From the NCBI GenBank assembly GCA_903858965.1, contig CAIOKY010000059.1:1-37400 (forward strand): a stretch of DNA of 37,400 bases. The letters run 5' to 3'. The notes under the pieces are model-generated. The model was not told the DNA's origin. It made no database searches and saw only the letters and a program-made list of their open reading frames with translations. Numbering within the stretch: position 1 is the first letter of the stretch; each line of letters opens with the position of its first letter. The translations under genes were made by a program, and so were the position numbers. The DNA comes from an uncultured Nitrosomonadales bacterium. GTDB lineage: Bacteria > Pseudomonadota > Gammaproteobacteria > Burkholderiales > Gallionellaceae. Shown here in pieces: positions 30,799-37,400 of this stretch.

Positions 30799-31698
30799 TC
30801 ATGTTCTTGTCCAGAATGGCGGCAATCCCATCATGCGCCGGCCAAAGTCGAGTGCCTTCCTCGCCAATCGTTCACCGAGTATCTTCCATAACAGCAAGCG
30901 CAAATATAATCTCACGACTGCCATCGACCATATCATCCCGGGAAAACGCAAACCGTTCTTGAGTTGCGCGCGCCTGGATTCGCGCAACACCAGCAGCGAA
31001 TTCCCGGGATCGCTACTGATGCCGCCGCCCTGGCGCATCGCGGCGATGATGATGCCGGGAATGAAACGCGCATCGGCTGATCTCAGCTCGCGCAACAGTA
31101 ATTCATAATCACCGGCAATGCGAAACGACTCATCAAACTTGCCGTGCTGCTCGAACAAGCTGCGCCGGTGCATCGTACCCTGATGGGGAATGCTCATGGT
31201 TTGTTTGAAGCGCTCCCTGACGTTCTCCCATGGTTCGCCGAAAGCTTGGATGACCAGACCATCGGCGTTGACCAGCATGATCTTCCCGTAGGCCACCTGC
31301 ACACTCGCAGGCAGTCTCGCCAGTTGCGTGCTCATCCGCGCCAGCACATGCGCATCCCAAAAATAATCGTCGGCACCGAGAAAGCCTATCCACTCGCCTT
31401 GCGCCTGTGCCAGGCCCTTGTTCCATGCGTTGTAGATTCCGCTATCCGGCTCGCTGAGCCAGTAATCGATCACGTCTTCGTTCGCTTTCAGCAGATCGAC
31501 TGTTGCATCTGTCGACCCGCCGTCGATGACGATCCATTCGATATTGGGATAGCTTTGCGCACGAATCGACCTGATCGTATCGGGCAGGAATCTGGCAGCG
31601 TTGAAAGTTGCCGTGATGATGCTGATCAGCGGCTTGTCCGGTTCGCCCTGTTTCAGCTTGCCATGCAGTCGTGAGCCGCCTTCTTCCCGGCTTGTCAT
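30799..31698 (-). CDS. Glycosyltransferase family 2
   Basis: PLISIITATFNAARFLPDTIRSI, IVIDGGSTDATVDLL, GIYNAWNKGLAQAQGEWIGFLGADD. Confidence 0.94.
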   Translation of the reverse strand: MTSREEGGSRLHGKLKQGEPDKPLISIITATFNAARFLPDTIRSIRAQSYPNIEWIVIDGGSTDATVDLLKANEDVIDYWLSEPDSGIYNAWNKGLAQAQGEWIGFLGADDYFWDAHVLARMSTQLARLPASVQVAYGKIMLVNADGLVIQAFGEPWENVRERFKQTMSIPHQGTMHRRSLFEQHGKFDESFRIAGDYELLLRELRSADARFIPGIIIAAMRQGGGISSDPGNSLLVLRESRRAQLKNGLRFPGMIWSMAVVRLYLRLLLWKILGERLARKALDFGRRMMGLPPFWTRT

Positions 31699-31720
31699 GG
31701 CGTTGTCAGGGAGGTATACA

Positions 31721-32596
31721 TCACTGCCATCCCTTGCCTTTCACCCACGTCAACATGGCATTGCCCGCCAGCATCTTCTTGACGCGGATCGGTGCATACT
31801 TCAACGGCATCCTTGACAGTATCTTTATCCGCGCAGCGAAAGTGATGTGATCGAGAAAAGTCTCTGCTTCCTTCCAATAGGCCTGCTTGTCGCTGCTTAA
31901 CTGACCCTCATGGATGCAGAAACTTCCCAGACCCGCGCACACCAGGGTGAGCTTATCGTGTTTTGCAAAACACGACCACAGATAGAGATCGCCGGCCAGC
32001 TTGAATTGCCGGAACTCTTCGATGTTGACGCCATCCAGCATAGCGCGCCTGAAGAAAGTGGCTTCCTGTTCGATATAGGGCAGCCACTTGCCGTAAGCGC
32101 CGCATCCGATCAGACCGCTGTCGTACGCGGGCGGGATGAAACTGCCGATTATCCTGCAACCCGGCAGGTGCCAGAACTGTATCCCGGTGATCCAGTTCGT
32201 TTCGGGATGGGTTTGAAATACCTCCGCAACGGTCGAAAGCGCGCCGTTCAGAAATATATCCCCGGCATTGAGCCAGCATACAATCTCGCCGCGTGCCTGC
32301 TTGAATCCCTTTGCCAGTGCGTCATACATTCCGTGATCCGGCTCACTCAGCCAGTAATCGATCACATCCTCATTGGCGCGCAAGAGATCGATCGTCCCGT
32401 CTGTCGATCCGCCATCGATGACGATCCACTCCATATTGGGGTAATCCTGCGCGCGTATCGTCTTCAGTGTATCCGGGAGATGCTGCACGGCATTGTAAGT
32501 AACGGTGACGATACTGATCAGGGGAACAGCTGATCCTGCCCGTTTCGAGCCCTGACCCAGCCTTGCCCCGCCTTCCCGCCTATCACTCATGTTCAA
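31721..32596 (-). CDS. Glycosyltransferase family 2
   Basis: PLISIVTVTYNAVQHLPDTLKTI, IVIDGGSTDGTIDLL, GMYDALAKGFKQARGEIVCWLNAGD. Confidence 0.94.
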   Translation of the reverse strand: MNMSDRREGGARLGQGSKRAGSAVPLISIVTVTYNAVQHLPDTLKTIRAQDYPNMEWIVIDGGSTDGTIDLLRANEDVIDYWLSEPDHGMYDALAKGFKQARGEIVCWLNAGDIFLNGALSTVAEVFQTHPETNWITGIQFWHLPGCRIIGSFIPPAYDSGLIGCGAYGKWLPYIEQEATFFRRAMLDGVNIEEFRQFKLAGDLYLWSCFAKHDKLTLVCAGLGSFCIHEGQLSSDKQAYWKEAETFLDHITFAARIKILSRMPLKYAPIRVKKMLAGNAMLTWVKGKGWQ

Positions 32597-32621
32597 TCAG
32601 GTCTCCGTCGCCGCCTGTTTT

Positions 32622-33356
32622 TCAGGCGTAGCGATTATATGAGAACTCGGGCCGGTTTTTTGGTATGAAAAGGATGTCTATCTGCCAGAAGGCATCATCT
32701 TTCAAGCGCCACAATGGCTCGGAAATGTCGATCACACTGAAGCCCAGCTCATCCATGAATCGGCACATCTGCCAGAATTTCAGGCTATCCGGCTCCAGCT
32801 GAAAATTGTAGGTTTCTATCACCACCAGATTCGCCCGGGCCAATACTTCTTTGGCGCCATTCAGGATGGGCACTTCAAAACCATGCGTATCAAGCTTGAC
32901 CAGATAAGGCCCGACCAAACCTTTGCTTTTAACCTCACCATCCAGCGTTACCGCTGGCACTCCGTGGGCGCCCGGCCTGCTTGCACTTTCGCCTTTCATG
33001 GCCAGGCCGCCAAATGAATCGCTGCCATCAAAAAATACCGTGCCCGGCTCATCGCTTGCGGCAGCAAGCACATAACTGAACCTTGGCGTGGTGCGACACA
33101 CCGCATCCAGTGCCGGCTTGTGTTGCGCATTGGCTTCTACCAGATGGTAGTGCGCTTCCGGCCAGCACTGCCTTGTCTCAAGCGACCATGAGCCATTCGA
33201 TGCCCCCACATCAATCACCGTGTTGATAGAAATACCCCGTGCAGCGATCCGCTTCAATGCAAGTGTCGTGCTCATGGAAACAAAAGCAAATTTCTTTGCC
33301 TTGCCAAAATCACAGATGGCACTGCGAATAATTCTGGAAATGATTTTTTTTATCAT
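32622..33356 (-). CDS. FkbM family methyltransferase
   Basis: TVIDVGASNGSWSLETRQCWPEAHYHLVEAN, YLVKLDTHGFEVPILNGAKEVL. Confidence 0.9.
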   Translation of the reverse strand: MIKKIISRIIRSAICDFGKAKKFAFVSMSTTLALKRIAARGISINTVIDVGASNGSWSLETRQCWPEAHYHLVEANAQHKPALDAVCRTTPRFSYVLAAASDEPGTVFFDGSDSFGGLAMKGESASRPGAHGVPAVTLDGEVKSKGLVGPYLVKLDTHGFEVPILNGAKEVLARANLVVIETYNFQLEPDSLKFWQMCRFMDELGFSVIDISEPLWRLKDDAFWQIDILFIPKNRPEFSYNRYA

Positions 33357-33405
33357 GCGTGTTCCCTATGCAATCTGGCCCCGGAGATCCAGAGGCTTTT
33401 AGTGT

Positions 33406-34659
33406 TCAAACTTTTGACAGCCTTTTAAAAAGATCGAGATGCATCCGGGCCGTCACATTGATGTCAAAGCGCTCAACAGCGCGTTGGCGCGCCACGGACG
33501 ACATCTGCCGGCGTATGTCGGCAGCCTCGATCAACGATCTTATCCCATTCGCAAAATCGCCCGTTTCAAAATCGTCCGCCAGATACCCAGTCATCAGATG
33601 GTCGACAATATCTTTCAAGCCGGTCGTGCGAAACGCAACGACAGGGGTTCCGCATGATAACGATTCCGATGCGACTTGACCGAACGATTCGCTCCTTGAC
33701 GGCACGACTGTTAGATCAGCCGCTGAATAAATTTGCGCGAGCATGTGCTCATCCCTGATCATGCCCAGACTGACAACGGGTATTGGGAACATCCCCGGCA
33801 GGGATTGGTTGTCGGTACCGGTCACTACCAGCAAATTGTGCTTTGCGAAATTTGCATCGTTTGCGGAGAGTATGCTCAATGCCTCGATAAGCAGATCCAT
33901 GCCTTTATTCCTGTCCATATCGGCATACATCGAGCCGAACAGAATGATCCCTTTATCGTTCGGAAGATTCAAAGTATCCCGTGAATCGGATTTCCCGCGC
34001 GGCGTAAAGATACCCGTATCAAGACCGTTGGGGATCACCGTAACCGGAAAGCCGCTCAAGAGCCTGCTTGCTTTGGCCTCATCTGCCATCCAATGACTGG
34101 GGGCAACAAGGTTCAGCGACACCTCAGGATAAACGGCCGCCTTTTTTCTCCATATCCTGTTGCTGATGTCATCCTGGCCGTTATTCAATAACTGCGGACA
34201 TTGTCCGCAGCTTTGTTCGAAACGGCGGCAACCGGAGGGTACGTGACAGCCACCCGTGTATGCCCAGCTGTCATGCAGTGTCCAAACCACGGGTTGCCTG
34301 AAGTTACGCATCCAGCCGACCGGCAACATGTTTCTGCCAACCCAGTTAAGATGGATCACATCAAAGCCGCTGATGTAATCCTTGTTCAGCAAGGGATTGG
34401 GAAACAGATTCAGGCTCCACGAATAGCGCGAATCGATCCCGATGAATTGCTTTGCCATCAGGTCCATCCTGGGGAGCAATCGGGAAACAAAAGCCTGGTA
34501 GTTATTCCCCGGGCCTGCAACCCATCCATCATCGCCCAGTTTGCGCATGACCTGCATCTTCAGATCAACTTCCATCTCGACCAATTTGGATGCAACCCGG
34601 TACGCGGCACGGGCTGCACCGCCATCAAGGTCGGACTGGTTGATTTGCAAAATCTTCAT
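33406..34659 (-). CDS. Glycosyltransferase family 4 (WcaC-like)
   Basis: MKILQINQSDLDGGAARAAYRVASKL, TLHDSWAYTGGCHVPSGCRRFEQSCGQCPQL, VVPSRSESFGQVASESLSCGTPVVAFRTTGLKDIV. Confidence 0.93.
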   Translation of the reverse strand: MKILQINQSDLDGGAARAAYRVASKLVEMEVDLKMQVMRKLGDDGWVAGPGNNYQAFVSRLLPRMDLMAKQFIGIDSRYSWSLNLFPNPLLNKDYISGFDVIHLNWVGRNMLPVGWMRNFRQPVVWTLHDSWAYTGGCHVPSGCRRFEQSCGQCPQLLNNGQDDISNRIWRKKAAVYPEVSLNLVAPSHWMADEAKASRLLSGFPVTVIPNGLDTGIFTPRGKSDSRDTLNLPNDKGIILFGSMYADMDRNKGMDLLIEALSILSANDANFAKHNLLVVTGTDNQSLPGMFPIPVVSLGMIRDEHMLAQIYSAADLTVVPSRSESFGQVASESLSCGTPVVAFRTTGLKDIVDHLMTGYLADDFETGDFANGIRSLIEAADIRRQMSSVARQRAVERFDINVTARMHLDLFKRLSKV

Positions 34660-34690
34660 TGTCGGTCAGAAGCAGGCCAGTGATCCGTGG

Positions 34691-35542
34691 TCATGTTTTT
34701 GTCCAGTGCGGTGGCAAGCCTTTGATACGCCTGCGCAGGTCCAGCAGTTTTCTCGCCAAACTATCCCCAAGCACCCCCCATAACAGCTTGCGACTAAACT
34801 CCCTGCCCATCGCCTTCAGCAAAAACCATCCCGGCAATAATTGCCCATGCATCCGTTGCGCGCGGCCAAGTTCTCGCAACGCCTTCATCGTGTTTCCGGG
34901 ATGCATGCTGATACCGCCAGCCCGCACCCCGGTTGTAATTATGCCCGGGATGAACACCGCATCTCCCGTTTTCAATTCGCGCAACAGCAATTCATAATCA
35001 CCGGCGATGCGGAATGACTCATCGAATCTGCCATGCTTTTCGAACAGGCTTCTCCTGTGCATCACAGCCGGATGCGGAATGGTCATGTATTGTTGCCGGA
35101 AACGTTCCTTTGCTTTCGGCCATGGTTCGCCTTCTGTATCAAGCTCCTTGCCATCGACACTGAGCTTCATGATCTGAGCATAAGCCACGCGGATCTCAGG
35201 CGGGATCTTTGCCAGTTGTTCTGCCATCCGCTCCAGCACCTGTGCATCCCAAAGATAATCATCCGCCCCGAGAAAGCATATCCACTCGCCTTTAGCCTGC
35301 ATCAGGGCTTTGTTCCACGCATTGTAGATGCCGCTATCCGGTTCGGAAATCCAATAAGCGATCTTGTCCCGGTTTGCATTCAACAGGTCGGGCGTCCCGT
35401 CTTTCGAACCACCATCGATCACGATCAACTCTTTATGCGGGTAGGTTTGCTGTGTGACGCTATCGATACATTGCTGCAGCGTACCCGCACCGTTGAAAAC
35501 GGCGACGATGATCGAAATCAAAGGAGCTGTTTCATGGTTCAT
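34691..35542 (-). CDS. Glycosyltransferase family 2
   Basis: PLISIIVAVFNGAGTLQQCIDSV, IVIDGGSKDGTPDLL, GIYNAWNKALMQAKGEWICFLGADD. Confidence 0.94.
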   Translation of the reverse strand: MNHETAPLISIIVAVFNGAGTLQQCIDSVTQQTYPHKELIVIDGGSKDGTPDLLNANRDKIAYWISEPDSGIYNAWNKALMQAKGEWICFLGADDYLWDAQVLERMAEQLAKIPPEIRVAYAQIMKLSVDGKELDTEGEPWPKAKERFRQQYMTIPHPAVMHRRSLFEKHGRFDESFRIAGDYELLLRELKTGDAVFIPGIITTGVRAGGISMHPGNTMKALRELGRAQRMHGQLLPGWFLLKAMGREFSRKLLWGVLGDSLARKLLDLRRRIKGLPPHWTKT

Positions 35543-35590
35543 GGCTTCGTCGCAACCTATATCTCTTCAATGTAAGGTATCCGCCAGAAC

Positions 35591-36328
35591 TCATGGATTG
35601 CGGTAGAAGAGCCCATCGACCTGAAGTGTGCGTCCGGTAGCCTGATTGGAAAACTCCGGATTGAATGCCCACAAAGTAAAACCCTCGGCTTCAAGGCGAT
35701 CTATCACTTCCCGCCATAAATGTTGTCCTTCGTAAAGAGGCACCAGTGAGAGTTCTACCAGTATTCCCTTGATGTGTGGCAATGTGTTGCGCGCCCCATC
35801 CAGCACTTGCCACTCAAATCCCTGAGTGTCGATTTTCAGGAAAGGCGCCTGTGATCCATCGAGGTATTGCCCGACAAGGCTATCCAATGTTTTGATCGGA
35901 ACGGTTTCCTTCCCTTGATAGGCTGATTCCGGCGCAGCGCTTCGATGTGATTCCAGCATCGGCAAGATGGGGCTGCTTGCAGAATTCCCCGCGATATTGA
36001 TCTCCGCTTCGCCATCATGATCACCCAATGCACAGCGTGGACAAACAATCCAATCCGGACCAGCGGCACTTGCCAGCGACAATTCACTATGAGCGGAAGT
36101 AAGCGGCTCAAACGACACGATCTTGCCCGCATAGCCACTGCGGCGAATATCAGATCCAAACTGACCCTTGTTTGCACCCACATCCAGAACCAGATCTATC
36201 CCGAATTTTCGCAATGAGGTAACAATAGGCGAAGGTAGTGGAACTGGCGGTATATAACGATGGATTTCCAGACCCAACTTGCGGAAAGCAATCCTGATGG
36301 CGGCTTTAAACTTCATGGTCTTTTTCAA
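35591..36328 (-). CDS. FkbM family methyltransferase
   Basis: LVLDVGANKGQFGSDIRRSGYAGKIVSFEPL, FLKIDTQGFEWQVLDGARNTL. Confidence 0.92.
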   Translation of the reverse strand: MKKTMKFKAAIRIAFRKLGLEIHRYIPPVPLPSPIVTSLRKFGIDLVLDVGANKGQFGSDIRRSGYAGKIVSFEPLTSAHSELSLASAAGPDWIVCPRCALGDHDGEAEINIAGNSASSPILPMLESHRSAAPESAYQGKETVPIKTLDSLVGQYLDGSQAPFLKIDTQGFEWQVLDGARNTLPHIKGILVELSLVPLYEGQHLWREVIDRLEAEGFTLWAFNPEFSNQATGRTLQVDGLFYRNP

Positions 36329-36347
36329 TTAGTGAACCGTATCATGG

Positions 36348-37334
36348 TTATAATCCAATTTTAATTCTGGCAAATATTTTTTTTCTTGTATTGTTAAGGA
36401 CTCGAATCCATCTGCTTTTTAGAAGCAATCTGCTCTTTACCAACATCCACAATGGTGGATGCGATGGCTGAAAACGAACACGAAAAATTGCGTAATCCAC
36501 TGACCTACTAAGCCGCACATCCGCAGGATGTATGAGCGGAAATTTCAGCTCGCCCCTTGGAACGTCAGACATCAGTGCAGATTCCTCCAAACAATTTGTA
36601 CCATCTGGGCCAAAACCTATATTGGAAACCAAGTTGACGCTTGGAATTATGCAAAGCTGTGAATGCCGAAAGGATGAAAGCATTATTTGATAATCCCAGG
36701 CGTTCTTCATCTCGCCGCTATGGATACGTTCATATAATTGATACCAGTATCGCCATACTGCCGACCGCGGGAATAATGTTCGCAGCATTTTGCTGCCTGT
36801 CTCCGGCGTCCACCAGGACATTTCCAAATCAACTTGCTTCCATGCGCGCCTCCAGGATGCCCAAGCCCAATTGAGCGTATAAGCAGAAAAGAAATAACTG
36901 TCATTTTTGCGGCCACTCACGGGAAAGCCAAGGTTGTATCCGGTTATAACTCCAACCCTGGGGTCATCCCTGTAACGCTCCAGCAACTCTTCGCAATATC
37001 GAAAAAATGATATTGAGGGAACGCAATCATCCTCAATGATGATGGCCTCTTCGACGGTATCGAACACCCAGTTCAGGCCGCTGGAATTACTTTTGAAACT
37101 GCCAAGATTGGTATCCGAGAATTTCCGGGAAACTTGACAGTCCCAATCAATCTCGTCAAAGATTGCGCGAACTTCAGCGCACAATCTGATATCGTCTGGC
37201 CTGGATTCACGCGGCCCATCTGCAATAAGCAGCAATCGTTGTGGCTTGATTTGCCGGACAACCTCGAAGACGCGGCGAGTCATTTGAGGCCGATTGAAAT
37301 TCAATATGGCAACAGGTACGCCAAAGCCGTTCAT
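36348..37334 (-). CDS. GT-A type glycosyltransferase (HlpA-like)
   Basis: VPVAILNFNRPQMTRRVFEVVRQIKPQRLLLIADGPR, AIIIEDDCVPSISFFRYCEELLERYRDDPRVGVITGYN. Confidence 0.82.
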   Translation of the reverse strand: MNGFGVPVAILNFNRPQMTRRVFEVVRQIKPQRLLLIADGPRESRPDDIRLCAEVRAIFDEIDWDCQVSRKFSDTNLGSFKSNSSGLNWVFDTVEEAIIIEDDCVPSISFFRYCEELLERYRDDPRVGVITGYNLGFPVSGRKNDSYFFSAYTLNWAWASWRRAWKQVDLEMSWWTPETGSKMLRTLFPRSAVWRYWYQLYERIHSGEMKNAWDYQIMLSSFRHSQLCIIPSVNLVSNIGFGPDGTNCLEESALMSDVPRGELKFPLIHPADVRLSRSVDYAIFRVRFQPSHPPLWMLVKSRLLLKSRWIRVLNNTRKKIFARIKIGL

Positions 37335-37400
37335 TATTTCCCGGCCCAGCGAATACGCGGCATCACTATCCGGCGGTCAATCGAGTTTTTATACTTGATC
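37334..37400 (-). CDS. C-terminal fragment of an upstream ORF truncated by the window edge
   Basis: Minus-strand reading IKYKNSIDRRIVMPRIRWAGK* with TAATG stop/start overlap with the next gene. Confidence 0.5.
   Translation of the reverse strand, partial: IKYKNSIDRRIVMPRIRWAGK

Overview
The window looks like chromosomal DNA from a betaproteobacterium; a Gallionellaceae/Nitrosomonadales-like origin is inferred from gene content only. The left ~23 kb is mostly housekeeping and stress genes: monothiol glutaredoxin, two convergent cation/proton antiporters, oxyR divergent from a rubrerythrin / rubredoxin / rubredoxin-reductase operon, a Do-like protease, ubiA, a pseudouridine synthase, an acyltransferase, AlgH- and YIP1-family proteins, ubiC-recG, an FMN reductase, ridA, pgm, a beta-barrel OMP, rpiA and phoU-ppx. 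The right ~14 kb is a single-strand surface-polysaccharide cluster: rfbB/rfbD, galE-type epimerases, several GT2 and GT4 glycosyltransferases, two FkbM methyltransferases and one other methyltransferase. It ends in an orphan membrane protein with a J-like domain. Most notable observations: (1) an in-frame, palindrome-ended element of about 132-145 bp inside recG, between helicase motifs II and III; (2) a perfect 21-bp palindrome in the oxyR-rubrerythrin intergenic region, next to a complete predicted NADH-to-peroxide electron chain that includes a 54-aa rubredoxin missing from the ORF track; (3) an S4-type pseudouridine synthase with Glu at the expected catalytic Asp; (4) a J-like protein without HPD plus a TM segment and coiled coil; (5) repeated FkbM-GT2 modules and paralogous GT2s in the polysaccharide cluster. 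No tRNA, rRNA, CRISPR array or transposase was seen.
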